Shown here one piece after another: positions 10,057 through 18,202 of a DNA stretch of 64,000 bases. The position numbers were made by a program, and so were the translations under genes. A model generated the notes under the pieces. That model did no database searches. It worked only from the letters and a program-made list of their open reading frames with translations, and was not told where the DNA came from. This DNA is from Palsa-506 sp963786975 (GTDB lineage Bacteria; Actinomycetota; Actinomycetes; Streptosporangiales; Streptosporangiaceae): positions 1,054,001 through 1,118,000 of the forward strand of contig CAWBBE010000011.1 of the NCBI GenBank assembly GCA_963786975.1. Reading direction: 5' to 3'. Within the stretch, counting starts at the first letter, position 1; each line of letters opens with the position of its first letter.

Positions 10057-11117
10057 CCCGGCGCCAGCCGGCGGGCCATCCAGTCGGCGGTGTACGGCCG
10101 GTGATGCTGCGGCAGGTTGGCGCAGCCGTGGTTGCCCTCGGCCAGCAGCAGCAGCTCGGTCTCGCCGCCCGCCTCGGCGGCCAGCCGCCGGGCCTGCTGC
10201 CAGGGGATGATCCGGTCCCGCTGGCCGGCCACGAGCAGCAGCGGCGCGGTCAGCGCGGCCGCCCGGCCGGCCATGGTCAGCCCGGCGGCGCGCAGCCTCG
10301 CCTCGGCCGGGGTGGCCGACCAGGACCGGACCCGGAACGCCTGCCGGCTGAGGCCGGGCAGCTGATCCCAGGCCGCGCCGAAGTCGTACGGCCCGCACAG
10401 CGCGGCGCAGGCGCGCACCCGCCGGTCGCCGCTGGCCAGCCGGGGCGCGTAATAGCCGCCCAGGCTGACCCCCCAGGCCCCGATCCGGGCCGGGTCCAGG
10501 CCGGGCAGCCGGGCCACCGCGTCGATGATGGCGCCGCCGGGCACCTCCCAGTCCGGCCTGATCGCCAGCCCGTACTCGGCCTCGCCCTGACCCGGGCCGT
10601 CCACCGCGAGCGTGGCCAGGCCCCGGTCCAGGAACAGCGCCTCGGTCGCGCGGAGCTCCTCCTTGGCCGAGTCGAGGCCCGAGATCATGATCACTACGGG
10701 GTGCGGGCCGGCCGTCCGCGGCCGCCGCAGGACGCCTGCCAGGATGCCACCGCCGAACGGGATCTCGACCCGCTCGCCGGGCGGGTCGAGATAGGGCAGC
10801 GCATCGGTCAGGCACCGGACGGCCGCCGCGTGCGCCGCCCGCAGCTGCTCCATATCCTGCACGAACAGGAACTTCGCGAAGTGGTAGTACACGGCCGCCT
10901 GGGCCAGGTGAGCGCCGCCGGACCGGGTCCGGCCGTCGCCCAGCGCCAGCCGCCCGAGGTTCTCGTGCTCGGCGGCGGCCCGGCACCACGCGGCGCACCA
11001 GCCGCTCCAGTCGCCGATGGCGGCGGTGATCCGGGTGAAGTCGCTCGCGTCCACCCCGTTGGCGATGAAGCGGGGGGCCCAGTGGCCGATGGCCGCGGTC
11101 ACCAGCCGGTCCGCCAT
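10053..11117 (-). CDS. Alpha/beta hydrolase, acyl-hydrolase of the 2,6-dihydroxypseudooxynicotine hydrolase type
   Basis: 354 residues. A helical N-terminal region (about 1-115) precedes an alpha/beta hydrolase core: VVIMISGLDSAKEEL oxyanion strand, GPGQGEAEYG, nucleophile elbow GVSLGG (Ser), an acid near VAGQRDRIIPW, and a catalytic His near EGNHGCANLP. The long N-terminal helical extension is characteristic of the C-C-bond-cleaving hydrolases related to 2,6-dihydroxypseudooxynicotine hydrolase and DUF1100/FrsA proteins. Start at ATG 11117; an upstream in-frame extension lacks typical coding character. A -10-like TATGCA that overlaps the CATACGATTG motif lies just upstream. It is divergent from the catabolic/transport operon starting at 11346, which suggests a shared substrate. 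Confidence 0.8.
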   Translation of the reverse strand: MADRLVTAAIGHWAPRFIANGVDASDFTRITAAIGDWSGWCAAWCRAAAEHENLGRLALGDGRTRSGGAHLAQAAVYYHFAKFLFVQDMEQLRAAHAAAVRCLTDALPYLDPPGERVEIPFGGGILAGVLRRPRTAGPHPVVIMISGLDSAKEELRATEALFLDRGLATLAVDGPGQGEAEYGLAIRPDWEVPGGAIIDAVARLPGLDPARIGAWGVSLGGYYAPRLASGDRRVRACAALCGPYDFGAAWDQLPGLSRQAFRVRSWSATPAEARLRAAGLTMAGRAAALTAPLLLVAGQRDRIIPWQQARRLAAEAGGETELLLLAEGNHGCANLPQHHRPYTADWMARRLAPG

Positions 11118-11130
11118 GGGCCCAGTGTTG

Positions 11131-11140
11131 CATACGATTG
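11131..11140. promoter_or_regulatory. Candidate operator site 1, CATACGATTG
   Basis: This 10-mer differs at one base from CAAACGATTG at 11301-11310. It overlaps the -10-like TATGCA of the minus-strand hydrolase promoter. The shape is that of a LacI-type half-palindrome around a central CG. The regulator is unproven; the nearby LacI protein is a candidate. Confidence 0.4.
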
Positions 11141-11300
11141 CAGCCAGGTCACGGCATGTGCCCTCCGGCTGAAACGGAAGGGCCGTGGCCAGCCTGTCCG
11201 CACTGGCCGCCGGCCCGGCCCGGGACGGCGGCCAGGATCCGATAACGGCTTGGCCACAGCCCGTTGACAATCCGCCGAACGGTACGCAACGCTCGGTGCG

Positions 11301-11310
11301 CAAACGATTG
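11301..11310. promoter_or_regulatory. Candidate operator site 2, CAAACGATTG
   Basis: Near-palindrome (CAAACG/CGATTG) 36 bp upstream of the first gene of the catabolic/transport operon. It matches site 1 at 9 of 10 positions. Together the two sites flank the divergent intergenic region and could couple both promoters. Confidence 0.4.
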
Positions 11311-11345
11311 TGACACTGTCGGGGACAGTTTCCGAGGGCGGCGAG

Positions 11346-12309
11346 ATGACCGAGCAGGAATACGGCCGCACGCTCGGCTGGCTGGGCACCGGCCGGATGG
11401 GCGCGGAGCTCGTCCGCCGGCTGCTCGCGGCCGGCTGCGACGTGGCGGTCTGCAACCGGACCAAGGCCAAGGCCGAGCCGCTTGCCGAGGCCGGCGCCAA
11501 GATCGCGGACTCGGCCGCCGAGCTGGCCGGCCGGGACATCGTGTTCGTCACCGTCGGCACCTCCCAGGACCTGATCGACGCGCTGACCGGGCCGGCCGGG
11601 TTGCTGTCGTCCGGCGCCGCGCCCGGCATCGTGGTTGACTGCTCGACCGTCTCGGCGGACGCGTCCCGGCAGGTCCGGGAGGGGCTCGCGGCGCGGGGCA
11701 CGGTGCTGCTCGCGGCGCCGGTGATGGGCAACCCCAGCGTGGCCAGGGCCGCGGCTGACCCTCGCGGTCTCCGGCCCGCGGGCCGCGTTCGATGCCGCCC
11801 GGCCCTACCTGGATCTGCTCGGCGCCGGGGCGACCTACGTCGGCGAGGGCGAGCTGGCCCGGATCGTGAAGCTCTGCCACAACCTTTTCCTCGGCGTGGT
11901 GATCCAGTCGCTGGCCGAGGTGACGATCCTGGCGCAGCAGAGCGGCGTCAGCAGGCAGGCGCTGCTGGCCTGCCTCAATGACAGCGTGCTGGGCTCGACG
12001 TTCACCAGGTACAAGACCCCGGCGCTGGTGAACCTCGACTTCCACGCCACCTTCACGGCCGAGCTGCTGCGCAAGGACTTCGACCTGGGTCTGGCCGCCG
12101 CGCGCGAGCGGGAGGTGCCGATGCCGGTAGCCTCGCTGGTGCACCAGCTGGTGCAGAGCCTGGTCGGGCACGGCTTCGGCCAGGCCGACTTCGCCGCGCT
12201 GCTCCAGCTCCAGGCGCAGTCCGCGGGCCTGGAGCTGGCCAGCGAGAACGGCGCGGTATCCGACGGGCTCGGGACCGCAAGCCGCACCGGGGGCGAGGAA
12301 GTACCGTGA
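11346..12309 (+). CDS. 3-hydroxyisobutyrate dehydrogenase-like NAD(P)-dependent beta-hydroxyacid dehydrogenase (one frameshift near 11745-11758)
   Basis: About 320 residues across one frame break. The N-terminus is a Rossmann fold with GWLGTGRMGAELVRRLLAAG (GxGxMG) and the family strand VVDCSTVSAD; the substrate loop is APVMGNPSVA. After the break the C-terminal helical domain follows with the catalytic Lys in ARIVKLCHNLFLG and the conserved ALLACLNDSVLGS. The family oxidises beta-hydroxyacids such as 3-hydroxyisobutyrate, tartronate semialdehyde or longer analogues. ATG 11346 is preceded by GAGGGCGG. It heads the operon that continues into the ABC importer, 81 bp downstream. Confidence 0.85.
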
Positions 12310-12390
12310 GCCGCCCGGCTCGCCATCCCGCGGCCGGCCGGGTTCAGCCGGCCGCTCCTGTCATCGAGACAACCGGAAGGAGGACCGGGG

Positions 12391-13662
12391 ATGAGACCTC
12401 ACCGCACCCGGTTCCTGTTCTTCACCGCGCCCGCCGTCCTGCTGGCCGTCCTGCTCGCCGCCTGCAGCGGCAGCAGCGGCGGCGGCAGCGGCGGCGGCAC
12501 CGCCAGCGCCAGCCCGGCCGCCGCCAAGGCGCCGATCACCATCGGCGCGTCGCTGTCGCTCACCGGCGACTTCTCCGCCGACGGGCAGGCGTTCCAGAAG
12601 GGTTACAACCTCTGGGCCAGCCAGGTCAACAGCCACGGCGGCATCCTCGGCCGCCAGGTCAAGCTGACCGTGCTGAACGACAACAGCTCGCCGGCCCAGG
12701 TGGTCACCAACTACCAGAAGCTGATCACCGTCAACCACGTCGACCTGGCCTTCGGGCCGTTCTCCTCGCTGCTGACCGCGCCGGCCTCGGCGACCGCGCA
12801 CCGGTACGGCTACGCGTTCGTGGAGGGCGCCGGCGGCGCGCCGATCGTGTTCCAGCCCAAGCTGAGCAACGTGTTCGACGTCAGCCTGCCGATCGCGAAC
12901 GAGTTCGACCCGTTCACCAACTGGATCAAGTCGCTGCCGGCCAGCCAGCGGCCGAAGACCGCCGCCTACCCGATGGCCGACGACCCGTTCGCCACCCCGC
13001 CGGTCCTGCTGGCGAGGAGCAAGCTGGCACCGCTCGGGGTCAGGACCGTCTACTCGAAGATCTTCCCTGAGGAGGTGTCCGCCTACAAGGCGCCGGCCGA
13101 CAACGTCGCGGCGACCGGCGCTCAGCTCGTGGTGCTCGGGTCCACCGACGTGCCGACCGTGTCCTCGTTCATGACCGCGTTCGAGCAGCAGCACTACAAC
13201 CCGGCGATGTTCATCGCGGCCGCGGGCCCGGACCAGGGCTCGGCCTTCACCAAGGCGGTGGGCGTGGCCAACGCCAACGGCATGATGGTGCCCAACGCCT
13301 GGTACCCGGGCTCGGCCAACCCGCTGAGCCAGGCCATGGTCAAGGCCTACGTGGCCAAGTACGGCGGCACCGCATCGGACGTCAACGCCGACGTGGCCGA
13401 GGCCTACTCCGTGGGCGAGGTCGTCGACCAGGCCGTGACGCACAACCAGAGCCTGAGCAATGCCAAGCTGACCAGCTACCTGCACAGCGGCGTGACCCTG
13501 CAGAGCGTGCAGGGCCCGGTGCGGTTCAACGCCCTCGGCGAGAACCTGGTCGCGACCGCGTTCATCTTCCAGTGGCAGCACGGCAAGTTCGTGCAGGTGC
13601 TGCCGGCCGGCGCGGCGGGCTCGGTGAAGATCGAGAACCCGAAGCCGCACTGGGCGAGCTGA
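12391..13662 (+). CDS. Branched-chain amino acid/amide-type ABC transporter substrate-binding lipoprotein
   Basis: 423 residues. It has a lipoprotein signal (arginines, hydrophobic core, lipobox LAAC), then a Gly/Ser linker and a type-1 periplasmic binding fold starting at PITIGASLSLTGDFSADGQA. The sequence IGASLSLTGDFSADG and the repeated strand/helix pattern (AFGPFSSLLTAPASA) match the LivJ/AmiC family. It would capture the imported compound at the outer face of the membrane. AGGAGG lies 8 nt before the ATG. The ligand is not deducible; the adjoining amidohydrolase, FAD enzyme and beta-hydroxyacid dehydrogenase point to a carboxylate or amino-acid-like nutrient. Confidence 0.92.
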   Translation: MRPHRTRFLFFTAPAVLLAVLLAACSGSSGGGSGGGTASASPAAAKAPITIGASLSLTGDFSADGQAFQKGYNLWASQVNSHGGILGRQVKLTVLNDNSSPAQVVTNYQKLITVNHVDLAFGPFSSLLTAPASATAHRYGYAFVEGAGGAPIVFQPKLSNVFDVSLPIANEFDPFTNWIKSLPASQRPKTAAYPMADDPFATPPVLLARSKLAPLGVRTVYSKIFPEEVSAYKAPADNVAATGAQLVVLGSTDVPTVSSFMTAFEQQHYNPAMFIAAAGPDQGSAFTKAVGVANANGMMVPNAWYPGSANPLSQAMVKAYVAKYGGTASDVNADVAEAYSVGEVVDQAVTHNQSLSNAKLTSYLHSGVTLQSVQGPVRFNALGENLVATAFIFQWQHGKFVQVLPAGAAGSVKIENPKPHWAS

Positions 13663-13692
13663 CCTGATGGCGGTGCGCGGAGCGGCGCGGAG

Positions 13693-14580
13693 CTGACATG
13701 GGACGCCGAGATCTACGAGGCGATCGTCGACGGGATCCTCGGCGGCGGGGTCTACGCGCTGATGGCCGTCGGGCTGACGCTGATCTTCGGCGTGCTCGAC
13801 ATCATCAACATCGCGCAGGGCATCCTGGTGATCACCGGCGCCTATCTCAGCTACGCGCTCTCCGTGCACCTGCACATCGGCCTGTTCCTCGGCCTGTTCA
13901 TCACGGTCCCGGCGATGTTCGTGCTCGGCGTCGGGATCTACTGGGCGTTCATCCGGCCGCTGCGCGGGCGGGAGCGCACGTCGATGTCGCTGCTGGCCTG
14001 CTATGCGGTCGCGATCGTCATCGAGGGCGTGCTCTACCGGGCCTTCGGGCCCGACTTCGTCACGCTGCAGGGGTCCTACGTGACGTCCAGCATCCGGCTG
14101 TTCGGCTTCTACCTGCCGGCCATCTACCTGTACGGATTCGCCCTCGCGGTGGCCCTGGTGGTGGCGCTGTACCTGCTGCTGTACCGGACCAGGTTCGGCC
14201 GCAGCGTCCGCGCCACCATGCAGGACCGGACGGCGGCCACGCTGATCGGCATCGACGTCAACCGGGTGGCGGCGCTGACCTTCGGGATCGGCGTGGCGGT
14301 AACCGCGGTCGGCGGCATGGTCTACGGCGCGACCAGCGGCGGCTTCAACCCGAACAGCGGCTACGACCTGATCTCCCGGCTGCTGGCGATCATCATCCTC
14401 GGCGGCCTGGGCAGCATCGGCGGCGCGCTGGCCGCCGCGGTGTTCATGATCACGCTGGAGTCCGTGGTCGATATCTGGTCGCCCAACTGGGCCATCGTGG
14501 TGTTCTACGCCGCACTGGTGATCGTGCTCACGATCCGGCCGGAGGGCCTGTTCGGCCGGCCCCCGGCCCGGGCCCAGTGA
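13693..14580 (+). CDS. ABC importer permease, LivH type (start codon uncertain)
   Basis: Multi-spanning permease with the LivH signatures GGGVYALMAVGLTLIFGVL and the cytoplasmic EAA-like region after LIGIDVNRVAALTFGIG. The conserved N-terminus (YEAIVDGILGGGVYAL) lies upstream of the first in-frame ATG at 13762. No ATG, GTG or TTG precedes it in frame. CTG 13693 is therefore used here as the probable start; an alternative is an indel linking the out-of-frame ATG 13698. Without the upstream part the first membrane helix would be incomplete. It lies between the binding protein and the LivM-type permease in a tight operon. Confidence 0.85.
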   Translation: MTWDAEIYEAIVDGILGGGVYALMAVGLTLIFGVLDIINIAQGILVITGAYLSYALSVHLHIGLFLGLFITVPAMFVLGVGIYWAFIRPLRGRERTSMSLLACYAVAIVIEGVLYRAFGPDFVTLQGSYVTSSIRLFGFYLPAIYLYGFALAVALVVALYLLLYRTRFGRSVRATMQDRTAATLIGIDVNRVAALTFGIGVAVTAVGGMVYGATSGGFNPNSGYDLISRLLAIIILGGLGSIGGALAAAVFMITLESVVDIWSPNWAIVVFYAALVIVLTIRPEGLFGRPPARAQ

Positions 14581-14587
14581 GCCGGGC

Positions 14588-15604
14588 ATGGTGAGCCGGC
14601 GCATGCCGCGGGCGGCCGGGATCATCGCGGCGCTGGCCGCGGCGGCCGCGTTCCCGCAGGTGGTCACCAACGGGCTGGCCACCACGATCGCGGTGTACGC
14701 GATGCTGTTCGCGGCGGCCGCGTCGGCCTGGAACATCTTCTCCGGCTACTCGGGCTATATCTCGCTCGGGCACGCGGTGTTCTTCGGCACCGGCGCCTAC
14801 ACCGTCGCGATCGCCGCCCGGGACTGGCAGCTGGCCGGGGACCAGGTGTTCGCGCTGCTGCCGCTGGCCGCGCTCGCGGCGGCGCTGGTCGCGGTGCCGT
14901 TCGGCCTGGTCGCGCTCCGGGTGCGGCGGCACACGTTCGTGGTGATCACCATCGCGGTGTTCTTCATCTTCCAGCTGATGGCGTTCAACTTCTCCTTCAC
15001 GGCCGGCTCCACCGGGATCATCGCGCCGATCCTGAACTGGCAGGCGGCCACCTACAACAACCCGTTCTATTACCTCGCGCTGGCCATCGCGGCGGGCACG
15101 GCCGCGCTGGCCTGGCTGATCCGGGGATCACGGTCCGGCCTGCAGCTGCGGGCCATCAGGGATGACGAGGACCGGGCCAGCGGGCTCGGCGTGCGGGCCA
15201 TGCGGGTGAAGCTCGGCGCGTTCGTGCTGTCCGCCTTCGTGACTGGCCTGGTCGGCGGGCTCTGGTTCTATTTCGTCGGCGAGGCGCTGCCGCAGTTCGC
15301 CTTCGACCCGCTGTTTGACCTGTCGGTCGCGCTGATGGCGTTCTTCGGCGGGCTCGGCACCGTCGGCGGCCCGGTGCTCGGCGCGCTGGTCATCGAGTCC
15401 GCGCAGCAGTACCTGACTGTGCAGATCACCAACGACTACCTCAGCGAGATCCTGTTCGGCGCGCTGTTCCTGGTGGTCATCATCTTCCTGCCGCGCGGCG
15501 TGCTGCCGACGGCCGGCGACCTGATCACCTCGTGGCGGGCCCGGCGGGCCCGGCCCGCGCCCGCCGTGGCGGCCCCGGCGCTGGCCAAGGGCCGGGCGCC
15601 GTGA
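14588..15604 (+). CDS. ABC importer permease, LivM type
   Basis: 338 residues, about eight to ten hydrophobic segments. Family features are the NIFSGYSGYISLGHAVFFG segment after the first helices, and GLQLRAIRDDEDRASGLGV, the EAA-type loop that docks the ATPases. It pairs with the LivH-type permease to form the membrane channel. The stop overlaps the GTG of the next gene by 4 bp. The C-terminal tail is Ala/Pro/Arg-rich. Confidence 0.92.
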   Translation: MVSRRMPRAAGIIAALAAAAAFPQVVTNGLATTIAVYAMLFAAAASAWNIFSGYSGYISLGHAVFFGTGAYTVAIAARDWQLAGDQVFALLPLAALAAALVAVPFGLVALRVRRHTFVVITIAVFFIFQLMAFNFSFTAGSTGIIAPILNWQAATYNNPFYYLALAIAAGTAALAWLIRGSRSGLQLRAIRDDEDRASGLGVRAMRVKLGAFVLSAFVTGLVGGLWFYFVGEALPQFAFDPLFDLSVALMAFFGGLGTVGGPVLGALVIESAQQYLTVQITNDYLSEILFGALFLVVIIFLPRGVLPTAGDLITSWRARRARPAPAVAAPALAKGRAP

Positions 15605-16407
15605 CCGCCGCGCTGCGGGCCGAGGGGGTGGCCAAGGCGTTCGGCGGCGTGCAGGCGCTGAGCGGCTGCAGCATCGAGGTCGCCGAGGGCAGCATCGCCG
15701 GGCTGATCGGGCCGAACGGATCCGGCAAGACCACGCTGTTCAACGTGATCACCGGCTACGAGCGGGTGGACGCGGGCGAGGTCTGGGCAGCCGGCCGGAA
15801 GATCACCAATCTGCCGCCGCAGCGGGTGTTCGCGCTCGGCATCGGCCGGACCTTCCAGCTGACCCGGATCTTCCCCCGGCTCACCGTGCTGGAGAACATG
15901 CTGGTGGCCGCCCAGCACCGCGGTTCCGGGCGCTGGCGCAGCCCGCTGGCCAGGGCCGGCGGGCAGGCGGACCGCAGGCGGGCGATGGAGCTGCTGGAGT
16001 TCACCGGGATCGACGGGCACGCGGCGGCGCTGGCCGACACGCTGTCCTACGGCCAGCGCAAGCTGCTCGAGCTGGCCTACGTGCTGGTCGCCGATCCGGC
16101 GGTGGTGCTGCTCGACGAGGCCGGCGGCGTCAACCCGTCACTGATCCAGCACATCTCGGCCAGGATCCGGGATCTGAACCAGGCGGGCCGGACCTTCCTC
16201 ATCGTGGAGCACAACATGGACTTCGTGATGGACCTGTGCGACCGCGTCACCGTCCTGGACTACGGCACCGTGATCGCCGCCGGGCGGCCGGCGGTCGTCC
16301 GGGAGGACCCCCGGGTGCTCGACGCCTACCTGGGCACCGACGTGGCCGAGGCCGGCCCGGACGGCGCGGGCGCGGACGGCGCGGGCGAGGCGGCCGTCGA
16401 TGGCTGA
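15601..16407 (+). CDS. ABC importer ATP-binding protein, LivG type
   Basis: 268 residues. Walker A GPNGSGKTT at about 39-47, signature LSYGQRKLLE, Walker B VVLLDEAGGVNP and H-loop IVEHNMDFVM. The Walker B tail reads DEAGG where most LivG proteins have DEPAAGLN; the catalytic Glu is kept. The GTG start overlaps the preceding stop (GTGA), and the end overlaps the LivF start by 8 bp. The C-terminal 25 residues are a Gly/Ala/Asp tail with the tandem units PDGAGADGAGE. Confidence 0.92.
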   Translation: MTAALRAEGVAKAFGGVQALSGCSIEVAEGSIAGLIGPNGSGKTTLFNVITGYERVDAGEVWAAGRKITNLPPQRVFALGIGRTFQLTRIFPRLTVLENMLVAAQHRGSGRWRSPLARAGGQADRRRAMELLEFTGIDGHAAALADTLSYGQRKLLELAYVLVADPAVVLLDEAGGVNPSLIQHISARIRDLNQAGRTFLIVEHNMDFVMDLCDRVTVLDYGTVIAAGRPAVVREDPRVLDAYLGTDVAEAGPDGAGADGAGEAAVDG

Positions 16408-17170
16408 CCATGCGGCCGCCTCGCCCGCGGCGGCTGAGCCGGCCCTCGCCGTCGACGGGCTGGTGGCCGGCTACGGCGGCGGCGACGTGCTGCACGAGGT
16501 GACCTTCAGCGTCCCGGCCGGCGGGATCACCTGCATCGTCGGGCCGAACGGGGCAGGCAAGTCGACGCTGCTGGCCGTCATCAGCGGCCTGCTGCGGCCG
16601 CGGGCGGGCCGCATCACCCTGCACGGCGAGCCGCTGGCGGGCAAGAGCCCGCGGCAGGTGCTGAAGCTGGGCGTGGTGCACGTGCCGCAGCGGCACAGCC
16701 TGTTCCCGGACATGACGGTCCGGGAGAACATCGAGCTCGGCGGCTACACGATCTCCGACCGCGCGCTGCTGGCCCGCAGGCTCGCCGCGGTCGGGGAGAT
16801 GTTCCCGCAGGTGACGGACTGGGCCGCGAAGAAGGCGGGCAGCCTGTCCGGCGGCCAGCAGCGGCTGGTGGAGTTCGCCCGCTGCCTGATGCTGGATCCG
16901 TCGCTTGTGATCCTGGACGAGCCGTCCATGGGCCTGTCGCCGAAGGTGCTCAGGTCCGTGTTCGACGCCGTCTCGATGATGAACGCCGGCGGCAAGACGG
17001 TGCTGCTGGTGGAGCAGAACGCGCGCGCCGGGCTGCGGCTGTCCAGCCATGGCGTGGTCCTGGAGAACGGGCGGGTCCGGCTGGCCGGCAGCGGCCGCGA
17101 AGTGCTCGAGCACCCCGAGATCGGCGCGCTCTACCTGGGCGGCTCGGTGCGGGCCGGCGGCCAGGCGTGA
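16400..17170 (+). CDS. ABC importer ATP-binding protein, LivF type
   Basis: 256 residues. Walker A GPNGAGKST, Q-loop VPQRHSLFPDMTVRENI, signature LSGGQQRLVE, Walker B LVILDEPSMGLSP and H-loop-equivalent LLVEQNARAGL, where Gln replaces His as is usual for LivF (VEQN). With LivG it forms the ATPase pair. It is followed 30 bp later by the amidohydrolase gene, so the enzymes and the importer share one transcript. Confidence 0.93.
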   Translation: MADHAAASPAAAEPALAVDGLVAGYGGGDVLHEVTFSVPAGGITCIVGPNGAGKSTLLAVISGLLRPRAGRITLHGEPLAGKSPRQVLKLGVVHVPQRHSLFPDMTVRENIELGGYTISDRALLARRLAAVGEMFPQVTDWAAKKAGSLSGGQQRLVEFARCLMLDPSLVILDEPSMGLSPKVLRSVFDAVSMMNAGGKTVLLVEQNARAGLRLSSHGVVLENGRVRLAGSGREVLEHPEIGALYLGGSVRAGGQA

Positions 17171-17200
17171 TCGCCGGCCGGCCGTGAACGGCGCCGGATC

Positions 17201-18202
17201 ATGATCGTCGACGTGCACTGCCACGTCATCGTGGCGGAGATGACGACGAGCGCGGTGCCGGCGGACTGGCGCCCGGCCGTCAGCCGGGCCGGCCGCCCCG
17301 GCGGCGGCCAGGTCGTCACGTTCCGCGGCCGGGAACTGCGCTCGACCGTGGCCGAGTTCAGCGACATCGACGTGATGGTCGCGCAGGCGGCCGCCGGCGG
17401 AGTCGGCCACCTGCTGCTCTCGCCGTGGATCATGCTGGTGCCGGCCGAGGCGGAGCTGGCCGACGCGATCCGGATCTGCCGGGTGCAGAACGAGGCCCTC
17501 GCCCGCGCCGCCGCCGGCGGCCGGGTCAGCGCGCTCGGCGCGGTCCCGTTGCAGGATGCGGCCGCCGCGGCGGGTGAGCTTGAGTACCTGATGGGACTGC
17601 CGGGGATGCGCGGCGCCGAGGTGCCGGCCAGCGTGGCGGGCAGCTACCTGGGCGATGACCGGTTCCTGCCGTTCTGGGCGGCCGCCGAGGCGGCCGGGGC
17701 GCTGATCTTCGTGCACCCCACCACCCGCGGCTTCGGGCTGCCCGCGCTGGCCGACTACTACCTGTGGAACTCGGCCGGGAACCCGCTGGAGACCACGGTG
17801 ACGGCAGCGCACCTGGCCGCGGCGGGGGTGCTGGAGCGGTTCCCCGGCCTGCGCATCCTGCTGGCGCACGGCGGCGGCGGGCTGCTCGCCATCCGCGGCC
17901 GGCTGCGGCGCGCGTTCGCCGCCAGGCCGGAGGCGCGGGCGCGGGCGCCGGCCGGGCCGGACGCCTCACTGCGCCGGTTCTACTACGACACCGTGACCCA
18001 CGATCAGGCGCTGCTCGCCGACCTCGTCAGCTACGCCGGCGACGAGCACGTGCTGCTCGGCTCCGACCGGCCGTTCGACATGGGCAGCGACCGGCCAGGC
18101 CAGATCCGGGCGCTCGGCCTCGGCGCCGCCGCGGAAGGCCGCATCCTCGGCGGCAACGCCGGCCGGCTGCTCGGCCTGCGCGGTCCCGGGGCCGCGTCAT
18201 GA
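17201..18202 (+). CDS. Amidohydrolase-2 / ACMSD-like metal-dependent hydrolase or decarboxylase
   Basis: 333 residues forming a TIM-barrel metallo-hydrolase. It starts with MIVDVHCHVI (HxH metal pair), has ALIFVHPTTRGFG in the middle, RILLAHGGGGL for the later His, and HVLLGSDRPFDMG for the final metal/catalytic Asp. This order is that of the amidohydrolase-2 family (ACMSD, gamma-resorcylate decarboxylase, 2-pyrone-4,6-dicarboxylate hydrolase). It may decarboxylate or hydrolyse the imported compound. The stop and the next start overlap as ATGA. Confidence 0.88.
   Translation: MIVDVHCHVIVAEMTTSAVPADWRPAVSRAGRPGGGQVVTFRGRELRSTVAEFSDIDVMVAQAAAGGVGHLLLSPWIMLVPAEAELADAIRICRVQNEALARAAAGGRVSALGAVPLQDAAAAAGELEYLMGLPGMRGAEVPASVAGSYLGDDRFLPFWAAAEAAGALIFVHPTTRGFGLPALADYYLWNSAGNPLETTVTAAHLAAAGVLERFPGLRILLAHGGGGLLAIRGRLRRAFAARPEARARAPAGPDASLRRFYYDTVTHDQALLADLVSYAGDEHVLLGSDRPFDMGSDRPGQIRALGLGAAAEGRILGGNAGRLLGLRGPGAAS

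Noticed and set aside
7456..11133. Very long minus-strand frame spanning the LacI and GH38 genes
   Set aside because: No motifs, Arg/Ala/Gly-rich throughout; it shadows two well-supported genes.
12361..14736. 791-codon minus-strand frame opposite the ABC importer genes
   Set aside because: Composition bias and absence of any domain; the plus strand encodes conserved transport proteins in an operon.
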